Assembly: GCF_000143415.4 (NCBI RefSeq)
Contig: NW_003314306.1
Location: forward strand, 838,897-902,896
DNA length: 64,000 bases
Direction: 5' to 3'
From: Selaginella moellendorffii
Taxonomy: Eukaryota > Streptophyta > Lycopodiopsida > Selaginellales > Selaginellaceae
Shown in pieces: positions 8,265 through 18,959 of the stretch. The first letter of the stretch is position 1; the number at the start of each line of letters is the position of its first letter. The position numbers and the translations under genes were made by a program. A model generated the notes under the pieces. It did no database searches. It saw nothing but the letters and a program-made list of their open reading frames with translations, and was not told the DNA's origin.

Positions 8265-11200
8265 CTCTCCCCCCCTTGGGGAAGATCGACGTCCTCGTCG
8301 ATGCATACTCGAGTCTAGAATACCGCCAAGGAAACAACTCCATAAAAAGTTCACGGTACTCACACTATGTGAGAAATGCACCAACTTAAATGAGTTAGGG
8401 GGTAACCTCTTTGTCTAACGCGGATGCGCTACCAACTCAGACACCTTCCGGCCGTCGCCGACAAGGAAATGACCAACGGAGTCAGCCACCCCTGCTGCTC
8501 TAGGAGTCACCCAGCTTACAAAAGTGTGATATGCCCTGCCCGCAGAGACATAGAGAGAGAAGCCAGAGGCCCCAACCCTCCTGAGCAAAGAAACCAAACC
8601 CGTCGGTAAGGTTTAGATAGACTACTGTCAACAGGCAGTTTAGAGTTGTTTACACGGTCACGCCCTTTCAACGAAATAAAGAACATCGACAGAGAGGCGG
8701 GTTATGTGACCAGTCGACAGTAGCTACCCCATGACTAGAGATTTCACCATGCACACGAAGTGCCGAAGCCAGTCTGCCTATACTGGCCCAAACTCAAAGA
8801 TCAATGGATGGACAATATCAAAGTCAGAGACAATGATATCTTAGAGATTTAATTATCAGGGAATAAAGCTTAGATTAGAACACAAAAGTATTCCAAGTAA
8901 GTTATCATCCGATAAACTAGTATTACAGTATAGGAACCACCAAGATCACTATCATTGGAAAACATAGGATGCACCATCCAACAAAATTCAATAGCAAGTA
9001 TATCATCAAGTAAACGCAATGATAAAACTTAACTACCGAAGATAGCAGACAGTAAGCCAACAACTTACGAGAGAGAACTCAAAGAACACAAAGTATCATT
9101 GACTAACAAGCACAATGCTCGCGAATGTATCACCCAAAGGAAATAACATCCAAATCTATCAAAACTAACTCGAGCAATAATCAACAGAAGAGAATGAATG
9201 TGGGAAGACCAACAAACACTCATGCCTGCTAACTATCACAAAAGCCAATCTGAATAGATCCCAGCCAACAATACCAAGGAACTCAAGTTGCCTAAGCAAG
9301 TGTTAGCAACATCCTACTGATGTCTTAAACCCAAGAGACCAATCCAGAGCAAACCACAAAGAACATGTGGTATTGCAAAAAGCCAAAAGCCATCAAAGAG
9401 AACAACCAACTATCATGAAAGATCGTCAATTAGCCCATCAATGTAGTGATGTATAATCATCGTTGAAGAAAGAATCTACCATCCCGAAGAATAGCAAATA
9501 ATTCCAAACCAACAATAATCAAGCAAAACTTGTGATAAGGACAATCAACTACCCTAGATGATAGTCAATCATCACCAATGATTGCCAGATGCAAAAACTA
9601 ACTTCAATCGAAGCTAATGAGCCAAAATGCCTTCCCCCAACAACTTCAAACAAATGGAACAATGAGCACAAAACTCAAGAACCAAAAGCTCGAAGAAGCC
9701 TATAACTAAGTCTTGCTTAATAATGATCACGAGTCTCATAGAAGCTAACTTCAATGCTAAAGAAGAAATCATGGTGCAACCCACAATATCTTCCTCAACA
9801 CATCCATAAGCCAAACTTCATAATGCCAAAGCTAATGAAGAGCATTTCTGCATCAATCCAAAAGCTAAGCATAACGAAGCTATGCTTAACAAGTGATCAT
9901 CAAACGATCCTCCATGAATCCATCTATAGCAAGACGTAACTCACTTCATAACAAGCTCAAAAAGAATCATTAATGATTGCTATATTCCGAACTCAAATCC
10001 AGCAAGGACTCAACATTCTAATATCGATCACTAACTCTTCTTCTCGTAGAGTTAGCATAGTCCACGACTAAATCACTTTTCAAGGAAAAGCTAAAGCTCA
10101 ACCCTCTACTAAATAATCTCGTCTAGAACACAACTAACTCAACTTGCCACTCAGTTCGTTTGAACGTCAACACAGTTGCTAACTAGCAAATGCACGAATG
10201 CCAACAACACAAAGCTATAGCCAAATCATCAACACTATATTCATCAAGACTAATGAAACTCAATATCAATCCTTGGAAGGATATCTCATTTCACTCAGAT
10301 CTCAATATCAGCAATGTCAATGACAAAGCATCACTTCAATGCCATCAACACCAAAACAAAGCTAGAAGAAAGTATGAGTGAATCACCACTCGGAGCTTTC
10401 CAGCAACCAAGCTAACCAAGGTCGAAGATACTTTAATTAGTAACCGAGACCAATCCTTTAGCAAAACCCAGTTACAGATTACACTTCCTCAAGGAGTGAG
10501 TCACCACATCCAAGACTCAATGAAATCCAACACCACGAACTAAATGCAACCAAATGATATCGACAGAGATAGAGTCGACATGTCAACATGGAAAAACCAT
10601 GTAAGTCTAACGACATGATCCTCCGCAACACCATCCGGTAAAGCAAGCCCATCACTGCTAAATCATCATCGAGCAAAGCAAGTGTCAAAAGTCCTTGACA
10701 AAGTCTACAAGCAATCACTAATTGCCAAGCAACTAACAATCACTTTTCAACTTGCCTTCACAAGACCCAAACACTAACTCTTGTCATCAAGTCACATACT
10801 TATCCAACATAAACATAATACCCCAGGTATGAGATAAAAGTTCATAGATAAGCACAAACTAAATGACCACTCAAATCCAACTCAACTGCGATAAGCTCAC
10901 CAACACACCTAGTCAATAGCTTTGAGCATGCCTTGAAGAGGCTAGCTATGCATGATCAACACTCAGTCGAAACTAAAGTGAAGACCATGAGATGGACTCA
11001 TATTGGTACACAACCTCCTCATAGACAAAGCTATAGTACGGGTACCAACATCTCAACCTCAAACAACTAAGTTGGACATCACCATCCTTAGCCAAGGCGC
11101 AGGGCCACCAAGACTAAGTCAAGATCAGTGAGAGCTCACTACTCTCATAGAGTCTTAGCAAAATGCAAGGTGCAACCTGCCACCGAGCATAATGCTACAA

Positions 11201-13266
11201 AAGAAAGGCATAAGAGTCACTTTTCTTAGAAAAGCGCAACGGCCACTTTCCTACATCAACTCCAGACTCTATCCAACCCAATTGCTTTAGCCCCAAAAGT
11301 CAGCATCCCTTTCGGGCCGCATCATACAAACTACTTACTAAGATCTAAGCCAACCGAAGTCAACTCCAACCTCTTCACTAGTTTGTATTGGCTTTCGAAA
11401 ATGGAATGGTTTTCGGACAAAATGATCAATAGATCAGCCATTGGAAAAGTCTAAGAAAATTTGTGGAAAATTTCCATCCTAGAGAAAGAATAACTCTCAG
11501 TCCAGAAATGCAAACTTTCAAGACTCAACCAACTTCCTCCTACCAACAACTTCACATAGCCTCACCTCAACAAAAATTCTCATGATCGAACAACATGCTT
11601 AAGCATCGAACATCTTTGCCCATATAACCGACATCCAACATCGACATCCGCAAAGTGCAAAATGAGCATCCAAGGCTTGATCACAAAGACCACATCATCG
11701 GATATCCACATTGCACTAACACTCTTCTTCAACCACCTTCAAGATCCAATGTGAAGCCAAAACACTAACAAGAAAAATGACATGGAAAATCAAGCTCTAA
11801 GGAAAATTCCTCATCACTCGAATCAACAATGCCACTTCCATAACACAAGTGCTAGCGATGTCAATGCATCAACCTCACACCTTCTCCATCCAATAATCTA
11901 CTCCAAGTGCTAACGGATCAATAGATGAGCTATAGCAAATGAATGCTACAACCCATTCCCAACACCTTATGGGCAAACCCTCAAGGAAACAAGGTACCAA
12001 CTTAAGCTTAGCATAATGGATCACCATTGAGAATCCAGTCAAGGCTACTACAATGCTACTTCGTGCAAGTAGACTAGCTTCTCCATCAACCACTTTGGGG
12101 TTGATCATCATTTACCCAAGCAACTTCGTAAACACATTGCTCATTATCACATGGATATGATATAAATCACAATGACTTGATCATCAATTGAGTAACGCAA
12201 TGAGCAAGGCTTATGTCATTACTTTAAACGTTTATGTGAGTATCAAATGCCAACTCGATTCGACAAAATGCAACATAAATGCCACACTCCACCAATAGAG
12301 ATTTACGACACCCAACACCACTAACTTTTGTTCATAACACAGACAAGCTTATGCCACTCTCTTTCCGACCAATCTCAAAACTATTCCAACACCAAGCTAC
12401 TCAAGGAGCAATAACAAGGTTCCCCGGAAAAGAATTGAGCATTGCAACCCAAATCTTCCAATAGCGAGCCTAGACAAAATGGTTTAGTGTTTCACCACTA
12501 TCCATCCCATAACTCACCACTTGTAAGACCACCATCTCCAACATGCATCAAGGTAGGGACTCTTGATTGCATAATGTGAACACGAGCAATGAGTCATACC
12601 TCGTTGCAAATCATCTCTCCAAGAAGAGAAAATGATTTACGTATTTGATCCTCCGTCCTCGATGACTCTCTTTTCGGTCTCATCTTTGACCAAACCTCAA
12701 GCTTGCTTTCGCACTGCCTTCAATTCAATCCAAGAAAAGTTTATGAGAGAGCACGGCAATGATTACTTGAACCAATAGACTATTCCCTACAGTCTTGACT
12801 GATCCAATTATAATCATGCCTAGGAAGGATCCACTAGTGCCGTGCTAAACAGCTATGGACCAGCCTATTTGCCACTCACAGCAAACTCAGGGAAAGTTTA
12901 CTTTCACCCACGGTACATGGAACAACTCATGGAACCACTAGAACAACTTATGGAACCAACGATAGGCTAACATTAATCTTGCCAACTCAAAGTGTAACCT
13001 CGAGTTGCTAATGTGCCTCACTCACGAGCCCAAGCTCAAACTCGTGCAAATGGAACATCTCCAAACCATCCTATGAGCCCAAGCGCAAGCTCACATCATA
13101 AGGTACAACAAGGTAACCCAAAACCTATCCCAAGGAACGATTGCGAAGTCATTGCACCCAAACGTGTACCCACTCGGATCATCGTTTTCATCTCTGCGTA
13201 TGCAACGAGACTAGTTGCCCAATCTCATTGGATAGTTCTCGCCGAGACTCATTCTCTGATACCAAA
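8265..13266 (-). other. LARD interior, no coding capacity, strongly A/C-biased on the plus strand
   Basis: About 5 kb in which no frame resembles a known protein; the longest open frames are under 90 codons. The plus strand is visibly rich in A and C (runs such as CAACCAAC and ACAAAG), so the sense strand is G/T-rich. It ends with the primer-binding site next to the 5' LTR (13254-13264) and starts with the purine tract complement (8265-8284). Confidence 0.8.
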
Positions 13267-15025
13267 TGTAGCGCACGTGGTTTTGACCCTTTATCCTATG
13301 GTGATTTACCATAGGATAACACCACGAAGCGGAACCTAAACCCTCTTTGTGCCACGTGACAGATGCCACGTGTCACATACCACGTGTCCATAGGAACCCG
13401 AGGTTCAGGGCCTTGGGCCACTGAACGAAGGAACGGTGCCAAACTCCCAAGCGTGACGCCAAGGAGAGATGGAACCGGACCACGGAGCAACTCCCGAGCA
13501 TACAGCCCAAGGAGCGAAGGGACAGGAGCCCGGAGCGACTTGGAACAGTCCTGGAGCAACCAGCATCCCAATGCCAGGACCAGCACGCAAAACGGAGCCA
13601 AACGGAGTCTGGCGCTATTTCGGCATACCGGTGGCCTAACGTGAGGATATGGGTACTCCACCAGCTAGCATGGAATGGAACTTGGGCTTAGACCCAAGCC
13701 GGACGCAGAACAAGGACAGGCACGCAAGCGGGAGCTAGACTATGCCTCAGGTTGGTCGGCCATGCCCGACCTACCCACTATCCCTACTATACATTTGCAA
13801 CCCCCCATAGCCCCCCCCCCTTGAGGAACACACGCTTTGGGCTTTCACCCCAAGCTTCCCTTAGTATCAGGAGTTAGTCCTGGAGCAACCAGCATCCCAA
13901 TGCCAGGACCAGCACGCAAAACGGAGCCAAACGGAGTCTGGCGCTATTTCGGCATACCGGTGGTCTAACGTGAGGATATGGGTACTCCACCAGCTAGCAT
14001 GGAATGGAACTTGGGCTTAGACCCAAGCCGGACGCAGAACAAGGACAGGCACGCAAGCGGGAGCTAGACTATGCCTCAGGTTGGTCGGCCATGCCCGACC
14101 TACCCACTATCCCTACTATACATTTGGAACCCCCCATAGCCCCCCCCCCTTGAGGAACACACGCTTTGGGCTTTCACCCCCAGCTTCCCTTAATATCAGG
14201 AGTTAGTCCTGGAGCAACCAGCATCCCAATGCCAGGACCAGCACGCAAAACGGAGCCAAACGGAGTCTGGCGCTATTTCGGCATACCGGTGGTCTAACGT
14301 GAGGATATGGGTACTCCACCAGCTAGCATGGAATGGAACTTGGGCTTAGACCCAAGCCGGACGCAGAACAAGGACAGGCACGCAAGCGGGAGCTAGACTA
14401 TGCCTCAGGTTGGTCGGCCATGCCCGACCTACCCACTATCCCTACTATACATTTGGAACCCCCCATAGCCCCCCCCCCCTTGAGGAACACACGCTTTGGG
14501 CTTTCACCCCAAGCTTCCCTTAGTATCAGGAGTTAGTCTCTGGGACAAACTCAAAACTTACTAAATATGGAATGTCCTTAGATTGCGAATTTGGACACGG
14601 GACGAACACCATTGTGTTCAGGCCGATCTCTACATTCCGTAGATATGCCAAATGAGCAAATCTGGACACTTTCCATAAATAGCACTTGGGACCGAAAGGA
14701 GACTAACACAAAGGGCATGATAGCGAGGGTGTTTGGTAGACACGGTAAACTATCATGTAGCGATATTGAGGGACCAATCTCAATACGCGAGGGTTCTTGT
14801 CAAGCCAGTGCAAGACAGAGCAAAAGAGAACTAACAAGCCGGGCCGAGTATGCTCAGCTAAATAGACACTTAGGAATTCCTTCCTTATGCTCATCCGGCC
14901 AAGTACAGATGCAAAGTCCAGTTTACTAACACTTGAACAAGAGGGACTAATAAAGGGTCCAGCAATACCGACCTCCTGCCATCGTGGCAGTAAGGAAAGA
15001 GTGTCCGTAAGTCACATTCGCGACA
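13267..15025 (-). repeat. LARD 5' LTR (three 329-bp units)
   Basis: 1,759 bp. The 329-bp units start at 13547, 13876 and 14205. The same 29-nt hairpin lies at 13291-13319. It is otherwise nearly identical to 6822-8264, which suggests a fairly young insertion. Confidence 0.9.
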
Positions 15026-15054
15026 GCCGCGCGCATGCGTGAAATCCAAAAGAA

Positions 15055-15320
15055 ATCCGCAACGTCATCATTCCTCGGACTGCATGCACGCGAAATCCAA
15101 AAGAAAGATCATGATTGGGATATCATTTAATACCCTCGCTATATTTATACCATGCATGATTGGATATTCCAAAGCATCTTGTATTTCCAAAAATGCCAGA
15201 TGTTCAGCTAAATAAATTGTCAGAGGATTTGATGTGACGTTCAAGTGTGTGGGCTCATGCAATTTTGATCCCAAAAAATGCACCAAAAAATGCTTGGCGT
15301 CATCTGGCGTTATTTCTTGA
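15055..15320. repeat. Spacer repeats right of the nested element
   Basis: 15062-15081 repeats 6771-6790 exactly (starts ACGTCATCATTC). AAATCCAAAAGAAA occurs twice within 60 bp. A module ending at palindrome copy 12 (GTGTGGGCTCATGCAATT, ATGCACCAAAAAATGCT) is repeated at 16.17-16.25 kb. No coding sequence seen. Confidence 0.6.
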
Positions 15321-15342
15321 ATGGCGTGAGGCCGCATGCCAT
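15321..15342. repeat. Palindrome copy 12
   Basis: ATGGCGTGAGG with CCGCATGCCAT; one arm keeps CpG and the other has TpG. Confidence 0.8.
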
Positions 15343-15500
15343 TTTTAGGAGCACATAGGAGTATATTCCTAGAATATTCTGACACGCACGAGATTGTTTT
15401 GAGTTTCCTGGAGATCCAACCGTTAGATCGCAACTAGATTTTACAAAAAGGTATACAATGTCCTTCTTGATGACCTTGCAAAGAAGCATCTCGATCGGAC

Positions 15501-15522
15501 ACCACATGAGACCACACGAGCC
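15501..15522. repeat. Palindrome copy 13 (degenerate)
   Basis: The CATGAGACCACACG core is recognisable; the outer arms are lost. Confidence 0.4.
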
Positions 15523-15816
15523 TTACAATGTTTTAGGGGCATTTGCTATAAATCCGACCGTTATTTTGCTCCAAGATTCTACAGTTTGGTGTGCATTGAC
15601 CTTTCCATCGACACTGCAAAGGGACATCACAATCAGATGCGGGATCACAAGAAACCAACTTCACTAACTCTGGTTTCACCAAGATCTACGTAAGGAGTTA
15701 TGAAATGAAAGGACCCTCTCTATTGAAATATGTTTATGGTCTTAGGGGCATTGTGACATATCAAAGGATTTTGCATTAAGTTCTGTATTTGCATATTTAT
15801 CAAGCTACTGAATTGC

Positions 15817-15840
15817 TAAACCCTAAACCCTAACCCTAAA
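15817..15840. repeat. Interstitial telomere-like repeat
   Basis: About three and a half CCCTAAA units (one is CCCTAA) inside the DNA transposon spacer. This is the plant telomere motif and could also act as a telo-box. Confidence 0.7.
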
Positions 15841-16247
15841 CATGTGGCAAATGCTGCGTGAAGAAAGATGCCCTTTCTGGGCAAATGCTGTAAGAGGCAG
15901 ATGCCGAGCAGATGTATCTCAGGCTAGCGAAGGGGACAAACGAACGCTAGCTATAAACATGACGGGATGCAAATAGATTACTAGGCTGGTCCTGCGAAAA
16001 TCAAAAACCATAATTGAAAACATTGAAAATGCAAAAAGAAAGGTTTATAATATTTTTGAATTTTAAGCAACCAAAGGAATGTAAGTAGGGCATGTGTTTG
16101 TAAGTTTAAAAATGCCTCAACCACTTAAATTCCCAAGTAAATAAAGCTATTTCTATTTTTGGTACAGGTAAACTTTATAGCGTGTGGGCTCATGCAATTT
16201 GAACCCAAAAATGCACCAAAAAATGCTCGACTAGCATTATTCTTTGA

Positions 16248-16272
16248 ATGGCGTGTGGCCTTATATTGCCAT
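16248..16272. repeat. Palindrome copy 14 with 3-bp expansion
   Basis: ATGGCGTGTGGCC followed by TTATATTGCCAT. It sits at the end of the spacer module also found before copy 12. Confidence 0.65.
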
Positions 16273-16832
16273 AAATGGACGTACACACACAGCATAATTA
16301 TTCCTTTACACGGCAAATAATCTTGGCGCGGATCGCTGACATGGCATGGCAAAGTTCAAATCACTGACATGGCACAGCTGGATCGAGGCAAGGACATGAT
16401 GTGACAAAGTTCAACCTCTGACAGCAAAGTCTAGAAGCTACTCAGTTTGAAATTTGTCAGAGGAATCATAAGATCTGGTTTGTCAGAGGATTTGATGTGA
16501 CGTTCAAGCATGTGTTATTTTTGAATTCTCGAACTCATTCCTAGGTTTATCATTTTTGTGTGCCGTGTTCTTGGTTCCGCTGAGTGCAGTGAGCGCTGCT
16601 TGTGTAAACGGCGTTGTGAGCTGTGGTTTATGCGTCTACAAGCGGTTGCGGCATTGCGAGCGCCATTGCAAGCAGCAGTTTATGCGAGTGGCAGTTTGTG
16701 CGAGCGGCGCTACGAGCAGTTGCGGTGTTGCGAGCGGCACTGTTTTTGGTGTGGCTACCACTTCCTCTTGATATTCGGCACTTGTGCTTCCTGGTATGTT
16801 CACCATGGAATGGTTTAGGACCACATTTAGAA

Positions 16833-17022
16833 ATGGCATGAGGCCACATGCCATCTTGGGCCCTTGCAATTTCATGGCTAGCGTATTGTCATGTATGTTT
16901 TTACTTGCCTGCAGCTGTGTGTATATCAAGATGGCATGAGGCCTCATGCCAATTTTGTGAATGAGAAATTTCACGTGGGTGTCAATAGCATGTTTGAATA
17001 ATGGCATGTGGCCTCATGCTAT
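16833..17022. repeat. Palindrome copies 15-17, leader of gene B
   Basis: Copies at 16833-16854, 16931-16952 and 17001-17022, all in the CATG form. The last lies 72 bp before the acceptor (17094) that precedes the gene B start codon, so it is probably in a leader intron. Confidence 0.8.
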
Positions 17023-17095
17023 TTGGTATGTTATGATTTAGGCCATTCTCCAATCATTTTTTGTATGGTCTTAACTTCTTTTCTGCACTTTCAGA

Positions 17096-17914
17096 ATGGC
17101 CTTCAGGGTTGGGGAAAAGGTTTACATTTTGAATGGTGGGAAGAGAGTTGCAAAAGGGACCCTTGTGTCTATGGATAGGAACTTTGTTATACACTGTCAA
17201 AGGCTTGGGGAAGGCAATGCTGCTGTATCAGTAGAGACTGTCTTCGATGGGAATGTGGTCGCTATTGAACGAGGAGAGATGGTCGTCGGGGTAAATGTTG
17301 TTGTTGCCTTGAAAAATCTGCAGAAGAAAGCAGATGTTGGGGACAGCGCAAGTGCGACGCATGTTCCCTCCGTGGATCTTAAGAACCGTGCTACATGGAT
17401 TCAGGCAAAGGTGTTTCTAAACAACCCCGAGGGGGAGGTGGTAGCTGAGGGCTTAGCCACAGTTGTCGATCCAAGAGATGCGGTTGCTAATCAAGAATTG
17501 GGCTGGGATGATATTGGAGTTGCGATTTTAGAGGTTGTTGACACAGAAGAAAACAGTCTGACTATTGGAAGCATTGTGCGGTGGAAATTGAGGCATTTAG
17601 TGTTTGAGAATGTGAAGGATTCACAATCAAACACCACTACAACTGATGACAGAACATCTCTTCATGGGAAAAGAAAGTACACCTTCCTACAACGCAGCCA
17701 AAGGGATCTGAGCAACGAACCGAAAAGGCAAAAAATGGCGATGGAGGTTCGAATGGTCTCGACAGTTGCTTGTTGCAAGAGGAGGTGCTGTCAACATGCT
17801 GATTGGGATGCTATTGAAGAGGAGAGAGCAAGATACAAGACATTGTCCTGGAAGGCAGCTCGCAATTTTGTGTATGAGGCATTACGGTCATCTGTTGATG
17901 CTTCAGAACATTAA
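17096..17914 (+). CDS. N-terminal exon of gene B with Tnp1 (En/Spm)-like domain
   Basis: About 272 codons. The segment V-Y-I-L-N-G-G-K-R-V-A-K-G-T-L-V-S-M-D followed by a second V-F-L-N-N-P-E-G-E-V-V-A-E-G-L-A-T-V-V-D resembles two copies of the small beta domain found in plant Tnp1/En-Spm-like proteins (an A-K-G-T core after a hydrophobic strand). The C-terminal part is basic with a C-C-K-R-R-C-C-Q-H cluster. In a transposon it would be expected to bind DNA, possibly the palindromes; that is inference. The frame runs to TAA at 17912-17914, but the next coding frame begins at about 17.95 kb, so an intron or frameshift lies between. Confidence 0.6.
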   Translation: MAFRVGEKVYILNGGKRVAKGTLVSMDRNFVIHCQRLGEGNAAVSVETVFDGNVVAIERGEMVVGVNVVVALKNLQKKADVGDSASATHVPSVDLKNRATWIQAKVFLNNPEGEVVAEGLATVVDPRDAVANQELGWDDIGVAILEVVDTEENSLTIGSIVRWKLRHLVFENVKDSQSNTTTTDDRTSLHGKRKYTFLQRSQRDLSNEPKRQKMAMEVRMVSTVACCKRRCCQHADWDAIEEERARYKTLSWKAARNFVYEALRSSVDASEH

Positions 17915-18839
17915 GTGGGGGGCATGGTCTTCCAGAGGGGTTTGGTCTGCATGAAAGCATGGAGAATCATTTATGGAGTCCCTCGAAGCACATTCTACAG
18001 AATCAAAACTGAGTTCAAGGAACAAAGGGTTCAATAGGCAGTCCATGGGAACGACGGTACGCACAAAACCAGGGGTCATGTTGTATATGGAGAGGCAATC
18101 TTCAAGAGGTTTGTCGAGACATGTAGCGAGCAGCAACCACATAAAACCCGCCTCTTGGAAGATGGAACACAAGACACCTAACGAGTTCTCCCTTCCATGT
18201 ATACCAAGGGGGCCATATTGGAAGATGTGAATCGGGAACTCCAGAGTAATGGCTACAGGAAGCTGAGCCAATTTAGATTTAGTAGATTGTGGAGCAACAG
18301 GTTCAGGGATGTGAGTATAGGAAAGTACTCCAGCTTTTCAAAGTGTGACGAGTGCACTGCTATCAAAATGGCTTTGTCGAAGAATTCTTGTAGTGCTCAA
18401 GAGCGAGAGACGTTGGTTAGAAGGCGGCTCGACCACAACATCGAGCAGAGAAGCTGCAGGACTGCATATTATCATAACAGGATTCTCTCCATGGAGAGAC
18501 CTGACTCTTACCTCTGCATCATCCACGACAAAATGGACCAGAAAAAGACGTGCTTACCTCGACTCAATCCTGCCCCCAAGGCAATCTCTTAATCCATGCA
18601 GCTGCCTGTGTCTCTGTTTGGCATAATCGCTCATGGGCATGGTGCCCAGAACTATGGGAACTTCTTTGTACCTCTATGGGGTGGCAGGGGTGCAAACATG
18701 ATGATTGCGTCCCTAGCAAAACACTTAAGGTCTCTGCAAAGTGCGCGCAGACTGAGCTGAACGGCCAACCCTTGCATAAGGCCCTTGTCGATCGAACCCC
18801 ATACAGGGTTCAGCTGGAGGAGGAGCAAAGGCTTGCAGT

Positions 18840-18918
18840 ATCGCGTGGGGCCCCATGCCATCCTAGTGAATATGTTGGCCGTCAGATTGTAGGGTTATCA
18901 CGTGAGGCCTCATGCCAT
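18840..18918. repeat. Palindrome copies 18 and 19, in the unresolved intron region of gene B
   Basis: Copies at 18840-18861 and 18897-18918. They fall where the conserved transposase frame is interrupted, as expected if they sit in introns. Confidence 0.75.
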
Positions 18919-18959
18919 TCTGACGAGGCTGGTCACCCGCTGAATGCACAGCCTCATCC

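Larger units (their letters stand above)
6822..15025 (-). mobile_element. Non-coding LTR retrotransposon (LARD-like), nested in the DNA transposon
   Basis: LTRs at 6822-8264 and 13267-15025 both begin TGTAGCGC and end GCGACA. The flanks carry GCCGC (6817-6821 and 15026-15030). The primer-binding site TGGTATCAGAG reads on the minus strand at 13264-13254 and the purine tract at 8284-8265, so the element is transcribed leftward. The 5.0-kb interior has no frame resembling gag or pol. Known: large non-coding LTR elements (LARDs) move with proteins supplied in trans. Confidence 0.92.

Noticed and set aside
6771-15081. 20-bp direct repeat (6771-6790, 15062-15081) as the target duplication of the LARD
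   Set aside because: It lies 31-36 bp outside the LTR ends. GCCGC directly next to TG...CA is the true 5-bp duplication; the 20-mer belongs to spacer repeats.
18197-18592. Treating this stretch as a separate small gene
   Set aside because: Its frame continues upstream and downstream across single stop codons with the conserved transposase pattern, so it is part of gene B.
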